DNA of 39,149 nucleotides from JANPCX01 sp966211815 (GCA_966211815.1 CBIHOD010000037.1:1-39149), one strand, 5' to 3'. Numbered from the stretch's first letter, positions 28,619 through 37,180 are shown. Notes: generated by a model not told the origin, from the sequence alone. Numbers and translations: made by a program.

Positions 28619-28706
28619 GGAAGCGTGGCAGAGTGGTCGATTGCACCGGTCTTGAAAACCGGCGGCTCGCAAGGGCCCGTGAGTTCGAATCTCACCGCTT
28701 CCGCCA
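28619..28706 (+). tRNA. tRNA-Ser (anticodon UGA)
   Basis: An 88-nt class II tRNA with encoded CCA (28704-28706). The acceptor stem is GGAAGCG (28619-28625) with CGCTTCC (28696-28702) and discriminator G. The D arm is GCAGAGTGGTCGATTGC. The anticodon stem CCGGT/ACCGG holds the loop CTTGAAA, so the anticodon is TGA. A long variable arm (GGCTCGCAAGGGCCC region) and a T loop GTTCGAATC follow, all typical of serine tRNA. It decodes UCA. No second copy of its 3' end was noticed in the window, so there is no sign of an integrated element using it. Confidence 0.96.
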
Positions 28707-28708
28707 AC

Positions 28709-28730
28709 CAGGTGCAAGTCTTAGCACCTG
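28709..28730 (+). terminator. Stem-loop directly after tRNA-Ser
   Basis: CAGGTGC (28709-28715) pairs with GCACCTG (28724-28730) across an 8-nt loop, starting 3 bp after the CCA. There is no T-tract. The position suggests an end point for the tRNA transcript or a processing signal. Confidence 0.45.
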
Positions 28731-29311
28731 TCCGCTCAAGACCGGCCGCCGCACGACAACAGGTACGGGCAGCACTGCGGGACGTTGAATTTTGTCCGCA
28801 TGCATGGCGCGCATGGTCGTCCAGCAAACGAATGTCTGGATCGTCTGAAGCCTACCGGCTGCCCAAGCGCAATCTGCATCGAACAAACGGTCGGACTGCA
28901 GTCTGATCGTTCAACAGGGCGCCACTGAGCTAAAGAACATTCCAAATCGCGGTACAGAGGGCGTGAAGTGGAATCCGTCGTCTCCGACCCTTTGCAAGTC
29001 AACCCTTCGTCGCGCTCCTGCGCCCCCAGCCAGAACTTGTGCCGTCGGCGCGCCATCACGGCAGTGCGGTCACGAGCTCCCCTGGTTGCCGCCGCATCGG
29101 CTGGTAGGCCGACCCATTGACTTGCTGGTCCGCCCAACATGTGGGAAAATATTCCACAGCATTCGCGGTATTGCGAATGCTGTCTTCCACGTCAGGACTT
29201 CGTCAAACCGGTTAAGGGCGTCGTGCCCCCGCGGCGCTACAGGCACCACCTTCCGGGGCATTCCCAGGGGGCGTGCACGCCCCGCGGACCCATGCCCGCT
29301 GGTCACACCAC
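28731..29311. other. About 580 bp without a supported gene
   Basis: Moderate GC and no reading frame with family-like content. It contains a 12-nt D-arm-like sequence on the minus strand (TTAGCTCAGTGG, about 28922-28933), the 10-bp palindrome GACTGCAGTC near 28894, and the strong hairpin at 29156-29183. The left part looks like decayed sequence; the right part is the upstream region of the acyltransferase gene. Confidence 0.5.
29156..29183. repeat. Perfect 11-bp inverted repeat upstream of the acyltransferase gene
   Basis: ACAGCATTCGC (29156-29166) and GCGAATGCTGT (29173-29183) flank GGTATT. Just upstream, GTGGGA (29141-29146) can pair with TTCCAC (29152-29157), whose last bases overlap the first arm; TTCCAC recurs at 29185-29190. 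Mutually exclusive folds are therefore possible. It lies 128 bp before the ATG at 29312. It could be a regulatory leader, a terminator, or the end of a lost mobile element. Confidence 0.7.
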
Positions 29312-30424
29312 ATGCGCCTTTCACACCTCAGCTCGGGCAGGGACAACAACCTCAACCTGTTGCGTTTCATGTCGGCCTTCGCGGTCGTCTTTTCACACAG
29401 CTTTCCCCTGTCGACGGGAATGCCGAGCGCCGAACCGCTCATGTCGTCGGTCGGCTTGCCCATGGGTTCGATCGCGGTGGATGTCTTTTTCCTGGTCAGC
29501 GGGTTCCTGGTCGCCGGCAGCATCTTGAGGACCCAGTCCTTGGTGGAGTTCACGGTGGCGCGTGCCCTGCGCATATTCCCTGGCCTGCTCGTGATGCTGG
29601 CGCTGACGGTGTTCGGCCTGGGTTTGGCTTTGACAAGCCTGACCTGGCGGGAATACCTGCAGTCCGAACGGACTTTCCATTACGTGAGCAAGTGCGCGAC
29701 CCTCTTCACTGGAATGGCGTACGAGCTGCCGGGCGTCTTCGAAAACAACCCGCACAAGCGGGCGGTAAACGGATCGCTCTGGACACTGCCTTACGAGGCC
29801 AAGATGTACGCGGCCCTGGCGCTCACGTGGTTCATTTGCGCCGCTTCGACGCGGCTCAGGACTCGGGCCTTCGCGGCATCATGCGTGGTCGCCATGGCAG
29901 CCTCGGGGGCGGCCGTGCTGTCCACGCAAGCGCTTGGCGACGAAAGCGGTAAGTTCGCCCGGCTTTTCTTCATGTTTTTCACCGGCGCCTCCTACTTCGT
30001 TCTCAGGGAACACATCGTCCTGAAAACGGCGGCCGCGGCCATGCTGTGCGTGCTCCTGAGCGTCGCGGTGGCGGGTTGGGAAGCCGGGTTCATTCCTGCC
30101 TATCTCTTGAGCGTCCCCTACCTGACCTTCTATGCCGCCTTCGTCCCGGGCGGCTTCGTCCGCAAGTACAACGGAGTGGGCGATTTTTCCTATGGGATGT
30201 ATATCTACGCTTTCCCGGTCCAACAAACCATCATCGCGCTCACGCCGGGAATATCACCCTTGACCCTGACAGCGTGGTCTGTCCCCGGCACACTGGCTTT
30301 GGCCGTGCCGAGCTGGTTCTTGGTCGAGAAACCCGCCATGCGACTGAAGGGCCGATTGATGCGCCGGTTGGCGGGTGGCGCAGGCAGCGGCTGCCTGAGA
30401 CAGGACGCGGCTTCCGCGCGGTGA
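29312..30424 (+). CDS. Acyltransferase-3 family membrane protein
   Basis: A 370-residue polytopic inner-membrane protein that would transfer an acyl (usually acetyl) group to a surface sugar such as O-antigen, exopolysaccharide or a Nod-type glycan. It opens with the family phrase NNLNLLRFMSAFAVVFSHSF, containing the essential His after the first helix, then GSIAVDVFFLVSGFLVAG. About ten membrane helices can be traced, and the end has WFLVEKPAMRLKGR. ATG 29312 is chosen because the domain begins at once; a GTG at 29273 would add 13 residues. It stands alone on its strand, 21 bp from the convergent gene at 30446. The acceptor cannot be told from sequence. Confidence 0.9.
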   Translation: MRLSHLSSGRDNNLNLLRFMSAFAVVFSHSFPLSTGMPSAEPLMSSVGLPMGSIAVDVFFLVSGFLVAGSILRTQSLVEFTVARALRIFPGLLVMLALTVFGLGLALTSLTWREYLQSERTFHYVSKCATLFTGMAYELPGVFENNPHKRAVNGSLWTLPYEAKMYAALALTWFICAASTRLRTRAFAASCVVAMAASGAAVLSTQALGDESGKFARLFFMFFTGASYFVLREHIVLKTAAAAMLCVLLSVAVAGWEAGFIPAYLLSVPYLTFYAAFVPGGFVRKYNGVGDFSYGMYIYAFPVQQTIIALTPGISPLTLTAWSVPGTLALAVPSWFLVEKPAMRLKGRLMRRLAGGAGSGCLRQDAASAR

Positions 30425-30445
30425 CAGCCCACGGCAAAAGTCCGT

Positions 30446-30877
30446 TCAACCCCCGGTACGGCCCCTGCCCCCGGCGCGCCGCCAGGCGAACGCCAGGGCC
30501 GCCACCGCCAGGGCCACGCCGCAGGCCACTTCGAGCCAGATCGTGAGGTTCATCGCCAGGGTGTGCTCGGAACACAGCGCCAGCGCGTAGTGGCCCAGCC
30601 CATCCAGCCCGAGCGCGCCGTAGGCAGCCAGGCAAAGCGCCCCGGCGACGCGCCATCCGAAGCGCGACAGCGCGATGGCCACCGCCCCGACACCCGTGAC
30701 GGCGAGCCAGGCGAGGTAAACCGTCTCGCGCGTCAGGCCGGCGGGCATGTTGGGATAGAAGGCGATGTATTCCGCGTTGTGCGAGAAATGCAGCAGGCTG
30801 GCGGCGAAATACGCCGTAGCCAATGCCCAGACATGGGCGGGGAGCAAGGGCGAAGTCAGCGGGAATCGGCGTGTCAT
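30446..30877 (-). CDS. Small four-helix membrane protein of unknown function
   Basis: A 143-residue protein with four probable membrane helices (about 14-31, 50-70, 76-100 and 108-130) and a basic C-terminal tail (WRRAGGRGRTGG). It has no signal peptide separate from the first helix and no recognisable catalytic motif. The His-containing segment LLHFSHNAEYIAFYPNMP after helix 1 is the most distinctive part. High-GC codon use matches the neighbourhood, supporting a real gene. It may be co-transcribed behind the kinase operon, 128 bp upstream on the same strand. Confidence 0.7.
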   Translation of the reverse strand: MTRRFPLTSPLLPAHVWALATAYFAASLLHFSHNAEYIAFYPNMPAGLTRETVYLAWLAVTGVGAVAIALSRFGWRVAGALCLAAYGALGLDGLGHYALALCSEHTLAMNLTIWLEVACGVALAVAALAFAWRRAGGRGRTGG

Positions 30878-31005
30878 GGCGGGGCGGCTTCCAAGGGGGG
30901 ATCGGGGCGGCCGCTGTTCGGCCGCGTCGTTCGATTGTCTCCGTGGCCCGTCGGCCGGCCTGGAACCCTCCCCCGCGGCGGGGACGGGTCAGCGCCCCGC
31001 GCCGC

Positions 31006-33030
31006 TCACGCGGGGTGGCCCGAAGGGGCGGCGCCGGGCGGCCGCTCGCGCCCGTCGACGGCGGCGTGGATGGCTTCGGCCAACGCATCCACCTGGATCG
31101 GCTTGGCCACGTAGGCCTGGAAGCCCGCGGCCAGGCCGGCCTGCTCGTCGCGGCGCATCGCGAAGGCGCTCAAGGCCACGGCCGGCAGGCCGGCCCGCGC
31201 GGGGTCGGGAAGCCGGCGCACCGCGCGGATCAGCGACAGGCCGTCCATCTGCGGCATCCCGATGTCCGACACGATCACGTCGAAAACCTCGGCCCCGTGC
31301 GACAGCAGGGCCAGCGCGGACGGCGCGTCGACCGCGGCGCGGACGGTGGCACCGAGGCCTTCCAGGCAAGCCTGCCCCACGTCGCGCGCATCCTCCTCGT
31401 CGTCGACGAGCAAGACCCTCAGGCCCCGCAGTCCCGCCGACGGCCGAGACGCCGCCGCCGGACCACCGGCGGCCTCCGGCCGGGCCGCCGGGCCGGCTTC
31501 GCCGAGCGGCAGCCGCACTTCGAACACCGCGCCGCGGCCCGGCCCTTCGCTGCTGGCGTGGATCAGCCCCCCGTGCAGCTCGACGATGGCGCGGCTGATC
31601 GCCAGCCCCAGGCCGAGGCCCCCGGCGCGGCGGGTGATGGTGCCGTCTTCTTGCCGCAGCCGGTCGAACACGTGGGGCAGGAAGCCGGGCGAGATGCCGC
31701 AGCCCGAGTCGCTGACCCGCAGGACGGCCTGCCCGCCCTCGGCCCAGGCGCGCACCTCCACCCGACCGCCGGGCTCAGTGAACTTCAACGCGTTGCCGAC
31801 GAGGTTGGCGATCACCTGGGCCAGGCGTTGGGCGTCGCCGCGCACGGGCAAAGGGCCGTCCCCGGCAAGGCTTTCCAGGGCGACGCCCCGGGCCTGGGCC
31901 GCGTGCGAGTGGGACAGCAGCGACTCGGCGGCCAGCTCCGCCAAGTCCAGCGGCGCGGGCTGCAGCGCGAGCTTGCCCGCGACGACCGCGCTCATGTCGA
32001 GCAGGTCGTTGATCATCCGCGTCTGAAGCTGCGCGTTGCGGCGGATCACCAGCGCCGCCTTGGTGACCAGCGGGTCCTGGCCGGACCGCTTCTCCAGGAT
32101 GTCGGCCCAGCCGCTGATCGCGCTCAGCGGCGAGCGCAGCTCGTGAGAAAGCACCGCCAGGAACTGGTCCTTCAGCTCGTTGCTGCGCTCGGCCTCCTCC
32201 TTGGCGGCCAGCAGCTGGCGCGACGCTTCGTAAGCGGCCGTCACGTCGCGCAGGATCATGGAGAAACCGGTGTGCGCCCCCGCGTCGTTGTGGACGGGCG
32301 TGACCACTTTCTCGACCCGTATGCGGGCGCCGTCCCCGCGCAGCATCCACTGTTCGCCGCGGGCCGCGCCCTGCGACAGGGCGGCGGACAGGTCGGCGGG
32401 CAGCACGCCGGACGCGCGGTCCTCGGGCGTGCACAGAGAGTCGGCGTGGCGGCCCGCGAACTCGGCGAGCGGGTGGCCGAAGACCAGCCCGGCGGCGCGG
32501 TTCCATTGGCGGATCCGGCCCTCGCGGTCGAGCAGCAGCACGGCGTAGTCCCGCAAGGAGTCGACCACGCGGGCGTACAGCGCGTCGGCTTCGCGCAGCT
32601 GCGACTGCGCCAGTTGGCGCGCCGCCTTCTGGCGCACCTCGCGCAGCGCCCGCTCGATCACGATCGGCAGCCGCTCCAGCCTTCCCTTGATCACATAGTC
32701 GGTGGCGCCCTTCTTGAGCAGCTCCACGGTGTTCTCCTCGCCGATCACGCCCGAGACGAAGATGAACGGCGTGTCCGGCGCGGCCTGGAGCGCCTGCGCC
32801 AGGGCCTCGTCGCCGGAAAAGCCGGGCAACTGGTAGTCGGACAGGATCAGGTCGAAGGGCTCGCCGGAACGCAGCGCCGCGGAGAAGCCCGCCTCGTCGG
32901 CGACCCAGGCCACCGAAGCGGGCGGGCAGGAGGACTCCAGCTCGGCCAGCAGCAGCTCGCGGTCGAAGGCGGAGTCCTCCAGCAGCAGGATGCGCAGGCG
33001 CCCGGCCGCCGCCGCGTCCCCGTCACTCAT
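31006..33030 (-). CDS. Hybrid histidine kinase, REC-PAS-HisKA-HATPase-REC
   Basis: A 674-residue soluble kinase. The N-terminal receiver (about 11-130) has its phospho-Asp in LILSDYQLPGFSG. A PAS domain (about 150-265) follows, then HisKA with H296 in LSHELRSPLSAISGW. The HATPase domain has DSGCGISPG and GGLGLGLAI boxes. A second receiver (about 545-660) has VIVSDIGMPQMDG. There are no membrane segments. Its start overlaps the upstream response regulator gene by 8 bp, so translation is probably coupled. With the phytochrome kinase first in the operon, it likely receives phosphoryl groups or light information through the small regulator and passes it on. The final output is not encoded here. 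Confidence 0.92.
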   Translation of the reverse strand: MSDGDAAAAGRLRILLLEDSAFDRELLLAELESSCPPASVAWVADEAGFSAALRSGEPFDLILSDYQLPGFSGDEALAQALQAAPDTPFIFVSGVIGEENTVELLKKGATDYVIKGRLERLPIVIERALREVRQKAARQLAQSQLREADALYARVVDSLRDYAVLLLDREGRIRQWNRAAGLVFGHPLAEFAGRHADSLCTPEDRASGVLPADLSAALSQGAARGEQWMLRGDGARIRVEKVVTPVHNDAGAHTGFSMILRDVTAAYEASRQLLAAKEEAERSNELKDQFLAVLSHELRSPLSAISGWADILEKRSGQDPLVTKAALVIRRNAQLQTRMINDLLDMSAVVAGKLALQPAPLDLAELAAESLLSHSHAAQARGVALESLAGDGPLPVRGDAQRLAQVIANLVGNALKFTEPGGRVEVRAWAEGGQAVLRVSDSGCGISPGFLPHVFDRLRQEDGTITRRAGGLGLGLAISRAIVELHGGLIHASSEGPGRGAVFEVRLPLGEAGPAARPEAAGGPAAASRPSAGLRGLRVLLVDDEEDARDVGQACLEGLGATVRAAVDAPSALALLSHGAEVFDVIVSDIGMPQMDGLSLIRAVRRLPDPARAGLPAVALSAFAMRRDEQAGLAAGFQAYVAKPIQVDALAEAIHAAVDGRERPPGAAPSGHPA

Positions 33031-33481
33031 AGCGGCGGCTCGTGCGCAGCGAACCCGGCGGCGGCTCGTTCAGCACCGCCCAGAAGACGCCCAGGTCGGC
33101 GATGGCCGAGACGAATTGCTTGAAGTCGACGGGTTTGACCACATAGGCGTTGACGCCCAGCTCGTAGCTCTGCACCACGTCGGATTCGGCCTGTGACGAC
33201 GTCAGCATCACCACCGGCACGCTGCGCAGGTGGTCGGTGCCACGCACCGCCTTGAGCACTTCCAGGCCGTTGACCTTGGGCAGCTTCAGGTCCAGCAGGA
33301 TGACCGCCGGGTTGCCTTCGGTGCGGCCGCCGTGTTCGCCCTCGCGGTTGAGGTAGTCCAGCGCCTCGGCCCCGTCGCGGACGACGACGACTTCGTTGGC
33401 GAGCTGGCTCTTTTCGAGCGCGACCAGGGTGAGTTCCAGGTCGCGGGGGTCGTCCTCGACCAGCAGGATGGGCTTGAGCAT
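33023..33481 (-). CDS. Single-domain response regulator (Rcp1-like)
   Basis: A 152-residue protein that is only a receiver domain: acidic pocket E9-D10-D11, phospho-acceptor D64 in VILLDLKLPKVNG, switch residues in VVMLTSSQAESD and lysine in YVVKPVDFKQF. The C-terminal helix extension is typical of the Rcp1 family that partners phytochromes. GGAGGA, lying in the last codons of the phytochrome gene, is its ribosome site, and the gap between the genes is 6 bp. This arrangement indicates tight co-expression and makes it the direct phospho-acceptor of the phytochrome kinase. Confidence 0.93.
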   Translation of the reverse strand: MLKPILLVEDDPRDLELTLVALEKSQLANEVVVVRDGAEALDYLNREGEHGGRTEGNPAVILLDLKLPKVNGLEVLKAVRGTDHLRSVPVVMLTSSQAESDVVQSYELGVNAYVVKPVDFKQFVSAIADLGVFWAVLNEPPPGSLRTSRRYE

Positions 33482-33487
33482 GGCGTC

Positions 33488-35734
33488 TTATCCTCCGTTT
33501 TCCTTGGGGGCCGCGGGCAGGGGCAGCACGAACGAGAAGCGCGCGCCGCGGTCCGGCTCGCCCACCGCCTCCACCGTGCCGCCGTGGCGCTCGACGATGC
33601 GGCGCACGCTGGCCAGCCCGATGCCGGTGCCCTCGAAAGCATCGGAGTGGTGCAGGCGCTGGAAGACGCCGAACAGCTTGCCGACGAATTTCATCTGGAA
33701 ACCGACGCCGTTGTCGGCGACGGCCAGGCCGGTCCCGCCGGGCCCTTCGACCGCCGAGACCTCGATGCGGGCCGTTTCGCGGGTCCGGGTGTACTTGAAA
33801 GCGTTGCCGAGCAGGTTGCGCAGCGCCACTTGCAGCAGCACCGGGTCGGCCCAGAGCCTGGGCAGCGGCCGCTGGACCACCCATTCGACGTTCCGCTCGC
33901 GCTGCTGGCCCGCGAACTCGGCGACCAGGTCGTCCACCAGCTGCTGGGTGTCGACCCAGGCGAGCTTCAGCGCGGAGCGGCCCATGCGCGAGAAGTCGAG
34001 CAGGGCGTCCACCAGCAGGCCGGCGTGCGCCGAGGCTTCCTTGACGTGGGCGAGGTAGCGGCGCGAGCGGTCGCTGATCGTGTTGGCCTTCTCTTCCAGC
34101 ACCAGGTCGACGAACCCCGCGATGTGGCGCATCGGCGCGCGCAGGTCGTGCGAGACGGTGTACGAGAACGCCTCCAACTCCTTGTTCACGCGGCCCAGCT
34201 CGGTGGCGACCTCGGCCATCTCCTCGGCCCGGCGCAGCACGATGCCGATCAAGGCCTGCCGGAGCTCGAGCGCGGCGTGCACCTCGGCCTGGCGCCAGGG
34301 CCGCGACCGGCCGCGCACTTCCTCGACCCAGCTGGCGAAGCTGCGCCGGGGGTGCAGCGCGGCGCCGCCGGCGAGCGCCGCCTCCTTGCGGGGGTCGCCG
34401 GCCCAGGTGAGGGTCTGCACGATCTCCGGCCGGAACCACACGATGTAGTGGCGGTGCAGCTTGGAGATCGAGATCGCCAGCAGGCCGGCCGCCGCGCCGG
34501 GCCCCCCGGCGAAAGCGGGCGCCTCCTCGGCCAGCCGGTCGGTGCAGGTCACTTCGTCGATCCGGTGGGCCAGCCATTGGCCCAGGCCCAGCAGCGACTC
34601 GCGCGCCGGCACCTCGCCCACCGTCCAGCACTGGTCGTTGAAGAGCACCGCGGCCCCGGCCGCGCCGCACAGCCTCAGCAGGGGCACCGGCTCGTCCACC
34701 AGGCGCTGCAGCGTGGAGTCGCTGTCGGCCAGGTGGGCGACGATCGCCAGTGTCAGCCGCCGCAGCTGCAATTGCTCGCTGACGAGCTCGTTCTCTTCCT
34801 TGGCTTCGATCTGCAGCGACAGCAGCTGCCCGAGGTGTTCGCAGGCCAGGCGCGTCTGGTAGGGGAGGCGGCGCGGCTCGTGGTCGTGGCAGGACACCAG
34901 TCCCCAAAGTTCGCCGCGCACGATGATCGACGCCGACATCGACGCCAGCGTGCCCATGTTGCGCATGTATTCGAGGTGGACCGGCGACACGCTGCGCAAG
35001 GCGGCCTGCGACATGTCCAGCGCCAGCGCGGCGCTGGCGCCGTCGGCCATGCGAACCGGGACCGGCGCGTAGCCGGCGTCGGGGATGAGCCGCAAATGGT
35101 TGAGCCGGTACAGCGCCCGTGCCTGCGCCGGGATGTCGGCGGCCGGGAAGCGATGGCCGGCGTAGGACTCGTAGCCCGCGTCCAGCACCTCGGCCAGCAC
35201 CTCGCCGTCGCCCGCCGCATCGAAGCGGTACACGAGGCAACGGCCGAAGCCGGTCAATCGCTTCATCTCGGCGGCCACCAGGGCGCAGACGGCTTCCACC
35301 GAACCGGCCCGCTGCATCAGCGGCACCACGTGGCGGGCGAGCCCGTAGATCGGCGCCTGGGCGCCGAAGTCGGCGGCGTCGGTTTCGAACTCCAGCTGGA
35401 CCAGGCCGCCGGCCCGATGGGCCGACAGGTGCAACCGCCGCCCGCCGAGCTCGACCGTCCCGAGCGAGACCGGGCCTTCGCCCTCGACCACGGATTCAGG
35501 CCGCAAGTCCACCTGGGACATCACCAGCCGCCCCAAGCCGCGCGGGGTCACGGGGGAACCGACGAGCGCGTCCCAGTTCTCGCTGTAGGCCGCGACTTCC
35601 AGGGTGCGGGCGTCGACGGCCAGCAGCCATCCGTGCGGCTGGATCGCGCCGGGCACGCGGATCGGCTCGCTGGCGCAAGTGTCCAGGCCCTGGGGGCCGG
35701 GGGATCGCGGCACGTTTTGCCGCGGGTCCGTCAT
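33488..35734 (-). CDS. bphP: Bacteriophytochrome histidine kinase
   Basis: A 748-residue red/far-red light sensor. The PAS-GAF-PHY core has the biliverdin-attachment cysteine at C20 (just before the EPIRVPGAIQPHG strand), the D200-I-P motif, VHLEYMRNMG with His near 253, and H283 in SCHDHEPR. The D200-H283 spacing equals that of D207-H290 in Deinococcus BphP. The PHY tongue has PRRSFASWVEEVRGRSRPW. The output is HisKA with H529 in SHDLRAPMRH plus an HATPase domain. ATG 35734 is preceded by GAGGG; earlier in-frame starts add unrelated residues. It is first in a three-gene operon. No heme oxygenase gene (bphO) is visible in the window, so biliverdin must come from elsewhere. Confidence 0.95.
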   Translation of the reverse strand: MTDPRQNVPRSPGPQGLDTCASEPIRVPGAIQPHGWLLAVDARTLEVAAYSENWDALVGSPVTPRGLGRLVMSQVDLRPESVVEGEGPVSLGTVELGGRRLHLSAHRAGGLVQLEFETDAADFGAQAPIYGLARHVVPLMQRAGSVEAVCALVAAEMKRLTGFGRCLVYRFDAAGDGEVLAEVLDAGYESYAGHRFPAADIPAQARALYRLNHLRLIPDAGYAPVPVRMADGASAALALDMSQAALRSVSPVHLEYMRNMGTLASMSASIIVRGELWGLVSCHDHEPRRLPYQTRLACEHLGQLLSLQIEAKEENELVSEQLQLRRLTLAIVAHLADSDSTLQRLVDEPVPLLRLCGAAGAAVLFNDQCWTVGEVPARESLLGLGQWLAHRIDEVTCTDRLAEEAPAFAGGPGAAAGLLAISISKLHRHYIVWFRPEIVQTLTWAGDPRKEAALAGGAALHPRRSFASWVEEVRGRSRPWRQAEVHAALELRQALIGIVLRRAEEMAEVATELGRVNKELEAFSYTVSHDLRAPMRHIAGFVDLVLEEKANTISDRSRRYLAHVKEASAHAGLLVDALLDFSRMGRSALKLAWVDTQQLVDDLVAEFAGQQRERNVEWVVQRPLPRLWADPVLLQVALRNLLGNAFKYTRTRETARIEVSAVEGPGGTGLAVADNGVGFQMKFVGKLFGVFQRLHHSDAFEGTGIGLASVRRIVERHGGTVEAVGEPDRGARFSFVLPLPAAPKENGG

Positions 35735-36203
35735 GTTGGCGCGGCCCTCACGCCGCATGCGGCATGCGCCCCACCGGGAGCGCGGCGGGCCCCGCCCCCC
35801 ACCGAAGGCTGGGCAGGGCCCTGGCCAAACTGCGACATGTCGTTCATTGAGATGGCTCCCCGAGCCCCACGCTTTCGTCATTCCTCCGGATCGGAGGCCG
35901 CACACCATACAGCAGCCGGGCGATTTTCACAGTGCGCCAAAGCACAGACACCGCATGTCGCGGGCCCATCCGCAGGCACGCGGATTGCCCCGTTGCCGCC
36001 TTTTCCGGACGTTGCAGGGAATGGAGGGCCTGTGGGTGCCGGACAACGCGGGGTGACACGGAGCGTCCGTCGCTTGGGGAACCGCCGTCCTCTCGCCACC
36101 ACGGGGCTGCGCCTGGAAACGGCTGCGGGAAGGCCCTCTCCAGGGGCGCATGCGCCAGGGACATCGACCCGGGCGTCTTCCCCGCGGTAGCCGGGTGGGG
36201 CCG
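35735..36203. other. 469-bp gap upstream of the phytochrome operon
   Basis: Between the stop of the Mrr-like gene and the start of bphP, both on the minus strand. It should hold the phytochrome promoter. Besides the palindrome at 35752-35763 there is CGACATGTCG at 35833-35842, about 100 bp before the start codon. Frames that cross it (for example minus 35844-36164) have no family-like content. No clear terminator for the Mrr-like gene was found. Confidence 0.5.
35752..35763. promoter_or_regulatory. 12-bp palindrome just before bphP
   Basis: GCCGCATGCGGC is perfectly palindromic and lies 18 bp before the bphP start codon. It could be an operator or a stem in the mRNA leader next to the GAGGG ribosome site. 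Short GC palindromes also arise by chance in such DNA. Confidence 0.25.
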
Positions 36204-37106
36204 TCAAACCCCCTCGCCCCAGCGCCGCACGCCCTTGCACACCGGGTGCTTCGTGCAACCCCAGAACTTGCGGCCGGCGTGCCTGCCTTTGCGGGCGGTG
36301 CGCTCGCGCATCGGCGCGCCGCACAGCGGGCATGCCGGCACTTGGGGCGCCTCCTGGATCGAGGTGGTGGGGGAAAACTCGGACAGCATCTGCGTGTCCA
36401 TCGCCGTGGGCCGGGCGGAGGGCTCGGTGTCCGCGCCGCCGGGGCCGGCGTCGGCATCGGGGCGGGTGCTCGCGGGCGCGAGCCGGGACTGCCATTGCTG
36501 CAGCATCGCCCCGTCGACGAGCAGGATCTGCGTCTCGCGGGCGAACTGCATCGCCGAACGCCCGAAACGCCCGGCGCTGACGACGACGCCGCCGCCGGCG
36601 CCGCGCGTGACCATGGCGGCGTAGAGCTCGCGCACCTCGTCCATGCCGAGCTTGCGGGACTTCCAGGATTTGGCGTGCACCAGGTAGGTCAGGCGGTTCT
36701 TGCGCAGCACCAGGTCGACCACCCCAGGGCGGTTGCCGGTCTCGCTCAGGTGGTAGCCCTGCTGCTCGAACATCTGGCACAGCAAGGGCTGGAACTCGGA
36801 CCAATCCAGGCGCTGGATGCTGGACTGGCGGCGCTGCCGGCGGCGCCAACGGCGCCAAACCGGGAGCACCGAGCCGGCCAGCACCAGCAGCGGCAGGCCG
36901 GCGACGACCGCATCCGGCAAGCCGTGGGCGTCGGCATTGGCGCGGAGGAAGAAATACAGGGCCGCAGCCGCGACCGCGCCCAGCGCCAGGCCGGCCCAGG
37001 CGCGGGCGGAAATGCCCGGGCCCGCGGTCGCAGCGGCCTCCGCCGGCCGGCTGTGCGAAGGCAGCGACTGCCTGGATCTGGCGAATCTTCTGGATTGGCG
37101 GGACAC
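36204..37106 (-). CDS. Membrane-anchored Mrr-like nuclease with topoisomerase-type zinc ribbon
   Basis: A 300-residue protein. Two membrane helices (about 35-53 and 66-82) precede a restriction-endonuclease-like Mrr_cat domain (about 95-210): WSEFQPLLCQMFEQQGYHLS, then D in GVVDLVLRKN, then LVHAKSWKSRKLG and VRELYAAMVTRGAGGGVVV. The usual (Q/E)xK catalytic pair reads H-A-K, so cleavage may be altered or lost. A C-terminal zinc ribbon (C-x2-C ... C-x4-C in CPLCGAP and FWGCTKHPVCKG) resembles topoisomerase I fingers. Start is GTG 37106; a stop codon lies three codons upstream in frame, so it cannot be longer. It follows the diguanylate cyclase by 74 bp. No methylase partner is present. Confidence 0.82.
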   Translation of the reverse strand: MSRQSRRFARSRQSLPSHSRPAEAAATAGPGISARAWAGLALGAVAAAALYFFLRANADAHGLPDAVVAGLPLLVLAGSVLPVWRRWRRRQRRQSSIQRLDWSEFQPLLCQMFEQQGYHLSETGNRPGVVDLVLRKNRLTYLVHAKSWKSRKLGMDEVRELYAAMVTRGAGGGVVVSAGRFGRSAMQFARETQILLVDGAMLQQWQSRLAPASTRPDADAGPGGADTEPSARPTAMDTQMLSEFSPTTSIQEAPQVPACPLCGAPMRERTARKGRHAGRKFWGCTKHPVCKGVRRWGEGV

Positions 37107-37180
37107 GGTCGGTCAGCCGGCGCGGCGGCGCGGCGGTTCGGGCGGTTGCGGGGGATGGCGGGCGGCGGCGGTGGGCATGC

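Noticed and set aside
28376..28906. 176-codon frame across tRNA-Ser
   Set aside because: It runs straight through a well-formed tRNA gene and shows no domain or signal sequence.
28619..29311. Integrated element attached at tRNA-Ser
   Set aside because: No integrase, no repeat of the tRNA 3' end and no phage or plasmid genes were found downstream.
35844..36164. 106-codon minus-strand frame in the gap before bphP
   Set aside because: No ribosome site, no family resemblance, and it would occupy the expected promoter region of bphP.
33230..36190. 986-codon plus-strand frame opposite the phytochrome operon
   Set aside because: It is antisense to three genes whose motifs (biliverdin Cys, DIP, HisKA, receiver) are complete; the frame is an effect of high GC.
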